From Firmicutes bacterium CAG:95 (GTDB lineage: Bacteria; Bacillota; Clostridia; Lachnospirales; Lachnospiraceae), in the NCBI GenBank assembly GCA_000438155.1, contig FR902932.1:1-31083 (forward strand): 31,083 nucleotides of DNA, written 5' to 3'. Positions 8,252 through 16,577 of this stretch are shown here, in pieces. Within the stretch, counting starts at the first letter, position 1. The number at the start of each line of letters is the position of its first letter. The notes beneath the pieces were generated by a model, which was not told where the DNA came from, made no database searches, and saw only the letters and a program-made list of their open reading frames with translations. Both the position numbers and the translations under genes were made by a program.

Positions 8252-9139
8252 ATGATTAGCAGACAACGAAAAAAAAGTATACGAAGTGGTCAGAAGATGA
8301 TGGTTTATATTGTTGCGACGGCACTTATATTATTTTATGGCATATTTGTATTCTTCCCGATGATTTATGCCTTGGTAGGAAGCTTCTTTAACTGGAATAT
8401 TGCCAGGGGCACATTCACATTTAATGGGCTTGACAACTATATTAGTATTTTCAGTGCACCAAAATTCAGGGCAGGAATTATTAATTCTGTTATTTTTTCG
8501 GTGATTGCAACCATCCTCAGGTGTTTCCTGGGGATGGTCATAGCAGTCATGATTTATTTTTCTTCCCAAAAGCTGAAGGAATTTTACAGGACGGCTTTTT
8601 TTCTTCCTATTGTAATTTCAATGGTTGCAGCTTCTTATGTATGGAAATGGTTTTTTGATGCCCAAAATGGTATCTTCAACTGGCTGTTAAGCGTGATAGG
8701 TGTCAGTGGCCCTAACTGGTTGAATGATAGCAGCTTTGCTCTGCCGGCCATTATTATAATGACCGTCTGGAAGGACGTTGGATTTGCTGTTGTTTTATAC
8801 CTTGCAGGAATTTCTCAGGTTTCTCCGGCTATTTATGAGGCTGCCAAGGTAGATGGAGCAACGAAACCTCAGATCTTTCGGCATATTATGCTTCCTTTGC
8901 TGGGGGCAGTTACCACATTTTTACTAATTACTTCCATTATTGGTTATATCCAGTCGTTTGATCAGTTTTTTGTCATGACAGAAGGCGGACCTGGAACATC
9001 AAGTTATGTAATGGGGCTTTATCTGTACGAGACAGCATTTAAGAGCTATGACTTTGGTAAAGCATCTGCAGTTTCATTTGTAATGTTTTTTGTTATTTTG
9101 ATTTTGACACTGCTTAATTCAAAAAAGAAGAATGCATAG
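8252..9139 (+). CDS. ABC sugar transporter permease 1 (MalF/UgpA-like)
   Basis: This inner-membrane permease has about six membrane helices, beginning with MVYIVATALILFYGIFVFF. The cytoplasmic EAA loop EAAKVDGATKPQIFRHIMLP (about 195-214) contacts the ATPase, and the GGPGTSSYVMGLYLYETAF segment near the end is typical of the family. A GTG at 8219 is in frame, but the ATG at 8252 has GGGAG (8239-8243) at good spacing and gives 295 residues, the normal size. It works with the next gene as a heterodimer. No ATPase gene is present in the operon, so a shared MsmX-like ATPase is expected. Confidence 0.93.
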   Translation: MISRQRKKSIRSGQKMMVYIVATALILFYGIFVFFPMIYALVGSFFNWNIARGTFTFNGLDNYISIFSAPKFRAGIINSVIFSVIATILRCFLGMVIAVMIYFSSQKLKEFYRTAFFLPIVISMVAASYVWKWFFDAQNGIFNWLLSVIGVSGPNWLNDSSFALPAIIIMTVWKDVGFAVVLYLAGISQVSPAIYEAAKVDGATKPQIFRHIMLPLLGAVTTFLLITSIIGYIQSFDQFFVMTEGGPGTSSYVMGLYLYETAFKSYDFGKASAVSFVMFFVILILTLLNSKKKNA

Positions 9140-9151
9140 GGGGTCGGTGTT

Positions 9152-9976
9152 ATGAGCAAAGCAAAGATATTTAATTTTCTGGTAAATGCGTTTTTAATGA
9201 TTATGGCTCTGTCCATGATACTGGTATTTGTTGTTTTAATTATCGGCTCATTTAAACCTAATTCGGATTTGCTGAAAATCCCGGATGGATTTTTGAATCT
9301 AGACTTTACGTTAGATAACTATAAGGCGGTTTTTTCAAAACTGGATTTCCTCAGAGTTACCTTTAATTCTATGTTTCTCGCAGTTATAAGGGTGGTTGTT
9401 GTGCTATACACAAGCGCAATAGCTGCATATGTACTGGAAAAAATGGAGTTTAAAGGGAAACATCTTTTGTTTGCTGCGATTTTAAGTACCATGATGATTC
9501 CGTGGACGGTAACCCTTGTTCCCAAGTATCAGCTGATGTCATGGTTTAAATGGCTGAACAGTTATAATGCATTGATTATTCCGTTTTTATTTGATACGTT
9601 TGGTATTTTTATGTTAAAACAGTTCCTAAATGGAATACCGGATTATTTTGTTGAAGCAGGGAGAATTGACGGAGCTTCTGAATTTTATATATTTCATAGA
9701 TTGGTATTACCCCAGATGAAGGGGGGATTGGCTTCTCTGGGTATTTTGAAAGCATTGGATTGCTGGAATGACTTTATGTGGCCATATCTGGTGTTAAACA
9801 GACCGGAAAAATTTACACTGCCTATTGCTTTGAAGTCTTTGTCTAACAGTTATTGGAATGATTTTTCATGGATGCTTACAGGAATTACAATTTCGATGAT
9901 TCCAGTGGTAATTTTATATCTGTTCTTTAAGGATAAATTAATTGAAGGAATGGCTTTTGCAGGCACAGCAAACTAA
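9152..9976 (+). CDS. ABC sugar transporter permease 2 (MalG/UgpE-like)
   Basis: This second permease of the carbohydrate importer, 274 residues, has about six membrane helices. The EAA loop EAGRIDGASEFYIFHRLVLP lies near 168-187, and LDCWNDFMWPYLVL followed by LPIALKSL is characteristic of the CUT1 MalG group. It starts 12 nt after permease 1, with a GGGGG-containing ribosome site at 9139-9143 overlapping the upstream stop codon. The run of five G is a possible short match to the C-rich small RNA candidate at 14166-14260. Confidence 0.93.
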   Translation: MSKAKIFNFLVNAFLMIMALSMILVFVVLIIGSFKPNSDLLKIPDGFLNLDFTLDNYKAVFSKLDFLRVTFNSMFLAVIRVVVVLYTSAIAAYVLEKMEFKGKHLLFAAILSTMMIPWTVTLVPKYQLMSWFKWLNSYNALIIPFLFDTFGIFMLKQFLNGIPDYFVEAGRIDGASEFYIFHRLVLPQMKGGLASLGILKALDCWNDFMWPYLVLNRPEKFTLPIALKSLSNSYWNDFSWMLTGITISMIPVVILYLFFKDKLIEGMAFAGTAN

Positions 9977-9998
9977 ATTTAAGATTCAGAGGTGAAAT

Positions 9999-11600
9999 AT
10001 GAAATTAACATACCAGGATTTATTAGAAAAAATGACAAATATGGAAATGCTTGCCATTCCTCCTGAAAAAGGAGAGATGGGAGGAAATTTCTCAAGCTAT
10101 GACCGGAATTCATCCTATGATCCTTCAACAGATACTTACAGCCAATGGGGAGCAAACAGAGATTGTGATGGGTATATTCGTATGGAAAAGGATCGTCTTG
10201 TGGCATTTGAAATGGAAGGTCCCGGGGTGATCTGGCGGATCTGGAGTGCAAATCCACAGGAGGGGCACATCAGAATCTATACAGAGAATGAGCAAAAAGA
10301 GAAAATGGATATGCCATTTCGAAAACTGTTTGAGAGATATGCCTATGATGAAAGCAGAGTGGAGTGGCCAGCTAATTTTCCCGAATTGATGCCGATCTTA
10401 TCAAGGGGTAGAAACCGGTTTATTCCAATTCCTTTTAATCATTACTGTAAAGTTACTTTGGATCCTGGATGGGGTGAATTTTATCACATCACTTATACTA
10501 AATTTCCATCATGTGTGGAGCTTCCTGAATACTCGTTGGATATGGAAATTGAAGTCCAAACAGCGCTTGCTGTACTGGATCGAAAGTTTTATTTAAGAGG
10601 TAAGGAAGCGTATGAAGCAAATCAGCTTGAAAATACTTTGGTTGAAAATCTGACGTTGAACTGCGAGGCTGGAGAACAAAAGATTCTTTATCAGTCAGAT
10701 AAGCCTTTGGCAATTAGTGGAATCTGGCTTCTTGCAGACGAAAAGCAATGTGCCTGGGAAGATCTGGAGAAGCTTCGAATGGAGATATACTGGGATGGTG
10801 AAAAGGAAAAGAGTGTGTCGTGCAGTTTGGCCTCCTTTTTTGGAGTTATAAAGGAATCCTGTGAATACCGTTCCTGGCCAGTTTCCAAGACTGAAAGAGA
10901 ATGTGCAGCGTTTTGGTATATGCCATGTAAATCAGTTATTATTAAAATTATAAATAATCATAATATAAAGCTCAGATTGGATTTTAGAATCCGTTATGCA
11001 GATATATCCATGGATGAGGCAGAACAGCTTATGAGGTTTCATGCAAAAGAGCATGGAACAGAATTCGCTTATCTTGAAAAGGAACGTTTTGAAAAATCAG
11101 GTGACAGATGGCCGGATTGGCCGGTTTTATTATGCAAAGGGAGGGGCCGTTTTTGCGGTATGCATCTTGTGGTGGATAATCATTTTGTAAAACCTGAAAA
11201 TGAAGCAGAAGAATGGTGGTATGGCATTGCGGATAACAAAACCATTGATTGGTGGTGGGGGGAAGGTGACGAAAAATTTTTTGTTGATGGTGAAAAATTT
11301 CCTTCTTCTTTTGGAACCGGAAGTGAAGATTATATAGGATATGCCTGGGCGGCTGAACCTCCACATGTATATTTTGATAGTGCATATGCTGTGCAGAATG
11401 CAGTCCCACTGGATGGAAACGGAAACACTTCTCTGTTACGTTTTCATATATGCGATGCAATTCCTTTTCAAAATCAGTTTGAAGGTTTTCTGGAAAAATA
11501 CAATGATAACGGATGGTCAGTGAATGCAACATGTGAATATACAGTTACGCCTTTTTGGTACGTTTTACATGATGGAAATCAGGTAGATCCATATCAATAA
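9999..11600 (+). CDS. DUF2961 / GH172 glycosidase, predicted alpha-D-fructofuranosidase (DFA-type)
   Basis: This protein belongs to DUF2961, now glycoside hydrolase family 172. Family landmarks are the N-terminal SSYDRNSSYD, GPGVIWRIWSANP near 74-86 and IPIPFNHYCKV near 142. A WWWGEGDEKFF motif (418-428) and FGTGSEDYIGYAW (438-450) follow. E422 and E443 are 21 residues apart, the same spacing I recall for the catalytic pair E270/E291 of the Bifidobacterium dentium difructose dianhydride I synthase/hydrolase. No signal peptide is seen, so it acts in the cytoplasm. It is 533 residues, somewhat longer than I recall for that enzyme. The GH32 and fructokinase genes directly downstream support an alpha-fructofuranoside substrate. 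GH172 also includes D-arabinofuranosidases, which remain an alternative. Confidence 0.82.
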   Translation: MKLTYQDLLEKMTNMEMLAIPPEKGEMGGNFSSYDRNSSYDPSTDTYSQWGANRDCDGYIRMEKDRLVAFEMEGPGVIWRIWSANPQEGHIRIYTENEQKEKMDMPFRKLFERYAYDESRVEWPANFPELMPILSRGRNRFIPIPFNHYCKVTLDPGWGEFYHITYTKFPSCVELPEYSLDMEIEVQTALAVLDRKFYLRGKEAYEANQLENTLVENLTLNCEAGEQKILYQSDKPLAISGIWLLADEKQCAWEDLEKLRMEIYWDGEKEKSVSCSLASFFGVIKESCEYRSWPVSKTERECAAFWYMPCKSVIIKIINNHNIKLRLDFRIRYADISMDEAEQLMRFHAKEHGTEFAYLEKERFEKSGDRWPDWPVLLCKGRGRFCGMHLVVDNHFVKPENEAEEWWYGIADNKTIDWWWGEGDEKFFVDGEKFPSSFGTGSEDYIGYAWAAEPPHVYFDSAYAVQNAVPLDGNGNTSLLRFHICDAIPFQNQFEGFLEKYNDNGWSVNATCEYTVTPFWYVLHDGNQVDPYQ

Positions 11601-11610
11601 TCGGAGGAAT

Positions 11611-13074
11611 ATGATGAGTCAGTTGTTAGAAAAAGCAAGAGAATTTGAACAGAAAGAAATAAATAAAATCAACATGGAGGAACGTCCGGTTTTTCATTTT
11701 TCCAATCCGGTCGGCTGGATGAATGACCCGAATGGATTTTCGGATTATCATAAGGAACATCATTTATTCTTTCAGTACTATCCATATGAAACCTGTTGGA
11801 ATTCTATGCACTGGGGACATGCAAAGAGTAAAGATTTTATTAAGTGGGAATATTTACCTGCGGCGCTTGCTCCGGATCAGGAATACGACAGCTATGGTGT
11901 ATTTTCCGGAAGTGCAATAGAAGATAAAGGAAAGCAGGTATTGGTATATACCGGAGTGAATGAAGTCTTGAAGGATGGGAAAGCATATGCCCGTCAGAAT
12001 CAATGTGTAGCAATAGGTGATGGTATCAATTATCAAAAAATTTCTTGTAATCCTGTAGTACGTTCTGATATGTTACCGGAAGGAAGCAGCAGGGAAGATT
12101 TCCGTGATCCCAAGATATGGAAAGAAGAAGATAAATACTATATGGTGGTTGGCAGCAGGGGAAGTGACGGAAGCGGGCAGGTCGCATTGTTCTCAGCAGA
12201 TCGGCTTGATTCGTGGAAATTTGTCGGAATTATAGACAAAAGTGCAAATGAATTGGGAAAAATGTGGGAATGTCCGGATTTTTATCATTTGGAAGAGAAA
12301 TATGTATTAATGGTTTCGCCACAGGAAATGGAAGCGAAGGAACGGGAATTTCATAGTGGAAACAATTCTGTGTTTCTGATTGGAACCTATTGCAAATGTA
12401 ATTATAAATTTAACCGTGAAAAAATACAAAATGTAGATTACGGATTAGATTTTTATGCTCCCCAGACGATGCAGACAGAGGATGGAAGAAGAATATTAAT
12501 TGGCTGGATGCAATCATGGGATAATCCGATATATCAGGACATCCATGCCTGGTCTGGTATGATGACAATACCGCGTGAACTCACGATAAAGGAAGGGCAT
12601 GTCTGCCAGTGGCCGGTAAGGGAATTGGAAAAATACCGGACAGGTAAAGTATCATATGAGAGTGTTGTGGTTGGAAAGGAATTAAGTCTGGCTGATATTG
12701 AAGGAAGAAGTATTGATATGGAAATTCAGCTGACAGGAGATACATATCAAAAATACAGAATGAAACTGGCAGCAGGTGACAGCCGGTATTCTGAAATTAT
12801 CTATAATAGAAAAGAAAAAGTACTTACATTCGACCGTACATATTCCGGATTGAAAAGGGATGCTACCAGTATGCGTAGTATGTATGTAGAAGAAGAGAAT
12901 GGAATGTTAAGTCTCAGGGTATTAGTGGACAGGTATTCTGTGGAAATCTTTGTAAATAACGGAGAGCAGGTGATGACCTCGCTGATCTATACACCCTTAA
13001 GTGAAAATTCCATATCTTTTTCCTGTGAGGGTGAGGCTTGTATGAATATTACCAAGTATAATATTGAGGTATGA
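11611..13074 (+). CDS. GH32 beta-fructofuranosidase (cytoplasmic)
   Basis: This retaining glycosidase releases beta-linked fructose from sucrose, inulo- or levan-oligosaccharides. All three catalytic motifs are present: WMNDPNG with the nucleophile D39, FRDP with the transition-state residue D166, and WECPDFY with the acid/base E220. A C-terminal beta-sandwich follows (about 345-487, with SVEIFVNNGE near 455). There is no signal peptide or anchor, so the substrate is imported. GGAGG at 11603-11607 is better spaced for the second ATG (11614) than the first, so the protein may be one residue shorter. It follows the GH172 gene by 10 nt and its stop overlaps the region of the fructokinase start. 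Exact linkage preference cannot be read from the sequence. Confidence 0.95.
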   Translation: MMSQLLEKAREFEQKEINKINMEERPVFHFSNPVGWMNDPNGFSDYHKEHHLFFQYYPYETCWNSMHWGHAKSKDFIKWEYLPAALAPDQEYDSYGVFSGSAIEDKGKQVLVYTGVNEVLKDGKAYARQNQCVAIGDGINYQKISCNPVVRSDMLPEGSSREDFRDPKIWKEEDKYYMVVGSRGSDGSGQVALFSADRLDSWKFVGIIDKSANELGKMWECPDFYHLEEKYVLMVSPQEMEAKEREFHSGNNSVFLIGTYCKCNYKFNREKIQNVDYGLDFYAPQTMQTEDGRRILIGWMQSWDNPIYQDIHAWSGMMTIPRELTIKEGHVCQWPVRELEKYRTGKVSYESVVVGKELSLADIEGRSIDMEIQLTGDTYQKYRMKLAAGDSRYSEIIYNRKEKVLTFDRTYSGLKRDATSMRSMYVEEENGMLSLRVLVDRYSVEIFVNNGEQVMTSLIYTPLSENSISFSCEGEACMNITKYNIEV

Positions 13075-13076
13075 TT

Positions 13077-14039
13077 ATGAAGAAGTATGATGTTGTTGCG
13101 CTTGGTGAATTGTTGATAGATTTTACACAAAACGGATATAGCGAGCAGGGCAACCCGATTTTTGAGGCAAATCCAGGAGGAGCTCCCTGCAATGTTCTTG
13201 CCATGCTGCAGAAGCTTGGGCGTAAAACAGCGTTTATCGGTAAGGTTGGACGAGATGGCTTTGGATTCCAACTTGAAAAGGCATTGAAGGAAGTTTCCAT
13301 TGCAACGGACAATTTATGCTTTGATGATGTGCGTACAACATTAGCTGTGGTGCAAAAGAAATCAGATGGAGACAGAGATTTTTTCTTTTACAGGAATCCG
13401 GGGGCAGATATTATGCTCAGACCGGAAGAGATACGGGAGAATCTGATTAAAATGACGAAGATCTTTCATTATGGTTCCCTGTCCCTTACAAACGAACCGG
13501 TCAGAACAGCGACACGGAAAGCAGTTGGTATTGCTGAAGAAGCAGGAGTTATTATTTCGTTTGATCCAAATTTAAGAAAACCACTGTGGAAAACGGAAGC
13601 TCTTGCCAGAGAACAGATAGAATACGGAGTACGGCATTGCCAGGTGTTAAAAATATCAGATGATGAGCTGGTCTGGTTTACCGGAAAAGAAGATTTTGAT
13701 CAGGCGGCAGAGTATATGCAAACCCAATATCATATTCCCCTTCTTTTGATATCAATGGGAAAACAGGGAAGCCGTGCTTATTGTGGTGAACAGCGGGCAG
13801 AAATTCCGGCATTTTTAAATCCCCATACTATTGAAACCACAGGTGCCGGAGATACTTTTATGGGATGTATGCTGCATCAGATTCTGGACAGAGGGTTTCG
13901 GAATTTAACAAAAACAGATATGGAAGAAATGTTACAGTTTGCAAATGCGGCAGCTTCGCTTATTACAACCAAAAGAGGTGCACTCAGGGTGATGCCTGCA
14001 AAGCAGGAAATTAAGGATTATCTTTCTGCCTTCTGTTAA
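13077..14039 (+). CDS. PfkB-family fructokinase
   Basis: This ATP-dependent sugar kinase, 320 residues, probably makes fructose 6-phosphate from fructose released by GH172 and GH32. The ribokinase-family N-terminal motif is seen in ALGELLIDF and GGAPCNVLAMLQKLG, and the C-terminal signature TTGAGDTFMG carries the catalytic base D259. The ATG at 13071 overlaps the GH32 stop codon (ATGA), but GAGG at 13066-13069 is only 1 nt away from it. The ATG at 13077, 7 nt away, is the more likely start. It is the last gene of the operon. The nearest clear terminator is about 190 nt further on, at 14231-14260. Confidence 0.93.
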   Translation: MKKYDVVALGELLIDFTQNGYSEQGNPIFEANPGGAPCNVLAMLQKLGRKTAFIGKVGRDGFGFQLEKALKEVSIATDNLCFDDVRTTLAVVQKKSDGDRDFFFYRNPGADIMLRPEEIRENLIKMTKIFHYGSLSLTNEPVRTATRKAVGIAEEAGVIISFDPNLRKPLWKTEALAREQIEYGVRHCQVLKISDDELVWFTGKEDFDQAAEYMQTQYHIPLLLISMGKQGSRAYCGEQRAEIPAFLNPHTIETTGAGDTFMGCMLHQILDRGFRNLTKTDMEEMLQFANAAASLITTKRGALRVMPAKQEIKDYLSAFC

Positions 14040-14130
14040 TAAGGTTTTGTTATTTAATATATATCTTTCGATTTGGTGAAAATGCACAAAAAGTAATAAC
14101 GATTTTTGTAATATTTGTGAATCGTGAGTA

Positions 14131-14159
14131 TTTACGCAAAAATAGGCATATGCTATTAT
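14131..14159 (+). promoter_or_regulatory. Strong predicted promoter in a gene-free region
   Basis: TTTACG (14131-14136) and TATTAT (14154-14159) are separated by 17 nt, and TGC directly before the -10 box makes an extended -10 element. The start site would be near 14166. No open reading frame follows before an intrinsic terminator about 95 nt downstream. Confidence 0.62.
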
Positions 14160-14165
14160 ACTACT

Positions 14166-14260
14166 TGTAACCCCCCCAATACATTATATAGTTTTTGCTA
14201 TACCCCATAAGAAAGAAATACCTTCTCTAAAAAGGACAGTAAATGTTTACTGTCTTTTTT
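14166..14260 (+). ncRNA. Candidate small RNA with C-rich motifs
   Basis: The interval between the promoter at 14131-14159 and the intrinsic terminator at 14231-14260 would give an RNA of about 95 nt. It contains a run of seven C (14171-14177), then a small hairpin TATAG/CTATA with a 6-nt loop (14187-14202), then CCCC (14203-14206) in open sequence, an A-rich linker and the terminator stem. Exposed C-rich motifs are characteristic of several Firmicute small RNAs that pair with the G-rich ribosome sites of mRNAs. No small ORF with a ribosome site is present. I cannot name a known RNA family. It might instead be the 3' trailer of the fructokinase operon, whose transcript would use the same terminator. 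Confidence 0.45.
14231..14260 (+). terminator. Intrinsic terminator of the fructoside operon and small RNA candidate
   Basis: GACAGTAAA (14235-14243) pairs with TTTACTGTC (14246-14254). The stem is extended outward by a G-T and three A-T pairs, and the T-run lies at 14255-14260. The very short loop implies the innermost pair opens. Confidence 0.88.
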
Positions 14261-14318
14261 ACTATGCTGAGACTTTAATGCGGTAAAGTTGTAAAGAAAA
14301 AGATGGCGCATACTGTTC

Positions 14319-14347
14319 TTGATTCTGGGACATGGTTGGTATAAAAT
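14319..14347 (+). promoter_or_regulatory. Predicted promoter of the GH13 gene
   Basis: TTGATT (14319-14324) and TAAAAT (14342-14347) are separated by 17 nt. It lies downstream of the terminator at 14231-14260 and about 90 nt before the GH13 start, so GH13 is probably transcribed independently of the fructoside operon. Confidence 0.5.
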
Positions 14348-14439
14348 AAATCTGATTATGATTTTTCCGATCGGGTTATACTCATTCTTGTGTAACGAAT
14401 CAGAATAGTTACCATTCTATAAAAAACAGATGGAGCATA

Positions 14440-16548
14440 TTGTATATGGATATCAATCGTATTATGAAAACCGAGCAAAACATGATATATATATCAGAAA
14501 TGAGGCCGGTTTTTAACCGTGCGGCATTATTCAGTGACACAACAGAGAATTATATCAGTCCTGCAGAACCCAATCCGTATTCTGAAGTACAGGTACGATT
14601 CCGTACCAAGGCGAAGAATATCGACCGGGTTTTTCTGGTACACGATAATGAGAGAATTCTGATGACCGTTACAGAAGGGGACGATGAGTTTGATTATTTT
14701 ACCTGTTCCATCGAGGTAGAGCAGGAACAGTACAGCTATTATTTTGAGGTGCAGGTCGGAAGGATTAATTGTGTCTATGATACGCGCGGAGTTTCCAAGT
14801 ACCCTGAGGAAACGTTCTTTTTCCGGATTATTCCGGGCTTTAAGACGCCGAAATGGGCTAAGGGAGCGGTGATGTACCAGATCTACGTGGATCGCTTCTA
14901 TAATGGCGATCCGACGAATGATGTCCTGACAAATGAATATCAGTATATCGGGGACAAATCCGTCCGCGTAGAGGACTGGAACAAGCATCCGGCCAGCATG
15001 GGGGTCCGTGAATTTTATGGAGGTGATCTGCAGGGTGTACTTGATAAGATGGATTATCTGCAGGATCTTGGCATTGATGTTATTTATTTTAATCCCCTGT
15101 TTGTTTCTCCGTCCAATCACAAATATGATATTCAGGATTATGACTACATTGATCCGCATATTGGAAAAATTGTCCATGACGAGGGAGAGCTTTTGCGTCC
15201 TGATCAGAAGGAGAATCGTGAAGCAACCAGATATATTGACCGCGTGACCAATAAGGAAAATCTCGAAGCCAGCAATGAGCTTTTTGCACAGGTGGTGGCG
15301 GAGGCTCATAAGCGTGGCATGAAGGTCATTCTGGATGGTGTGTTTAATCATTGCGGATCCTTTAATAAATGGATGGACAGAGAGCGTATTTATGAGAATG
15401 CGCCCGGATATGAAAAGGGCGCCTATATCAGTAAGGATAGTCCGTATCACAATTATTTTCAGTTTTTTAATGATCATGCGTGGCCTTATAACAGTGCATA
15501 TGATGGCTGGTGGGGACATGATACCCTGCCGAAGCTTAACTATGAACAGTCAAAGGAGCTGTTTAACTATGTGATGCATATTGCAGCTAAATGGGCTTCT
15601 TTTCCCTATAACATTGATGGCTGGCGTCTGGATGTGGCTGCAGACCTTGGACACAGTCCGGAGTATAATCATTATTTCTGGCAGCAGTTCCGTAAGGCAG
15701 TCCGGGATGTGAATCCGGAAGCAATTGTACTTGCGGAGCATTACGGAAGTCCGAGAGACTGGCTGAACGGCAAGGAATGGGATACGGTGATGAACTATGA
15801 TGCATTCATGGAGCCGGTAACATGGTTTCTGACCGGTATGCAGAAGCACAGTGATGATTTCCGTGGAAATATGCTCGGCAATGCAGACAGCTTCTTACAG
15901 GCAATGCGTTATCATATGGCAAGCTTTACGACACCGTCCTTACAGATCGCCATGAATGAGTTATCGAATCATGATCACTCCCGGTTTCTGACAAGAACCA
16001 ATCATATGGTGGGAAGAACGAATACCTTAGGACCGGAGGCAGCAGAAGCGGGCGTAAATAAGGCAGTGCTGCGCGAAGCAGTTGTCATTCAGATGACCTG
16101 GCCCGGTGCACCAACGATTTATTATGGCGATGAAGCCGGAGTATGCGGCTTTACGGATCCGGATAACCGGAGAACCTATCCATGGGGGAAGGAGGATAAG
16201 GAGCTTATCCGTTTCCACAAGGAAATGATCCGTATCCATAAAGAGAATAAGGAACTGTTAACCGGATCCCTGAAATTTCTGGATGGGGATTATAATATTC
16301 TGGCTTACGGACGTTTTAACCGTCATGCATGCACAGCGGTTTTCCTTAACAATAACGACCACGAAATTACCAGAGAGATAGACGTGTGGTATATTGGTGC
16401 TCCCAAGGAAGGTGTTATGCAATGTGTGATGCTGACCACTGCAGATGGATTTGATGTAGAAGTGCATGAGTATCCCATTGTTTCCGGTAAGGTGATGGTG
16501 ACACTTCCCGGAACGTCTGCAATTGTGTTGAGGTATGAGAAAGCGTAA
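14440..16548 (+). CDS. GH13 alpha-glucanohydrolase, neopullulanase/cyclomaltodextrinase-like
   Basis: This cytoplasmic alpha-amylase-superfamily enzyme, 702 residues, has no signal peptide. An N-terminal beta-sandwich (about 1-130) precedes the catalytic barrel that begins at AVMYQIYVDRFYNGDP. The conserved regions are DGVFNHCG (I), GWRLDVAADLG with the nucleophile D398 (II), LAEHYG with the acid/base E433 (III) and LSNHDHSRF with D512 (IV). A C-terminal beta domain ends the protein. The architecture fits hydrolysis of maltodextrins, cyclodextrins or pullulan fragments. Two starts are possible, 14440 and 14446; GGAG at 14432-14435 is 4 or 10 nt away. The coding sequence looks more GC-rich than the flanking sugar operons and more like the ftsH block, so it may be an older resident. 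Its stop abuts the sensor kinase gene. Confidence 0.93.
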   Translation: MYMDINRIMKTEQNMIYISEMRPVFNRAALFSDTTENYISPAEPNPYSEVQVRFRTKAKNIDRVFLVHDNERILMTVTEGDDEFDYFTCSIEVEQEQYSYYFEVQVGRINCVYDTRGVSKYPEETFFFRIIPGFKTPKWAKGAVMYQIYVDRFYNGDPTNDVLTNEYQYIGDKSVRVEDWNKHPASMGVREFYGGDLQGVLDKMDYLQDLGIDVIYFNPLFVSPSNHKYDIQDYDYIDPHIGKIVHDEGELLRPDQKENREATRYIDRVTNKENLEASNELFAQVVAEAHKRGMKVILDGVFNHCGSFNKWMDRERIYENAPGYEKGAYISKDSPYHNYFQFFNDHAWPYNSAYDGWWGHDTLPKLNYEQSKELFNYVMHIAAKWASFPYNIDGWRLDVAADLGHSPEYNHYFWQQFRKAVRDVNPEAIVLAEHYGSPRDWLNGKEWDTVMNYDAFMEPVTWFLTGMQKHSDDFRGNMLGNADSFLQAMRYHMASFTTPSLQIAMNELSNHDHSRFLTRTNHMVGRTNTLGPEAAEAGVNKAVLREAVVIQMTWPGAPTIYYGDEAGVCGFTDPDNRRTYPWGKEDKELIRFHKEMIRIHKENKELLTGSLKFLDGDYNILAYGRFNRHACTAVFLNNNDHEITREIDVWYIGAPKEGVMQCVMLTTADGFDVEVHEYPIVSGKVMVTLPGTSAIVLRYEKA

Positions 16549-16577
16549 TGAGTAACAGCAGATGGATGAGGTATGAG

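Noticed and set aside
14527..15519. Long minus-strand open frame inside the GH13 gene
   Set aside because: The plus strand has a complete GH13 with all catalytic motifs. The reverse frame has no ribosome site or recognisable domain and is a shadow.
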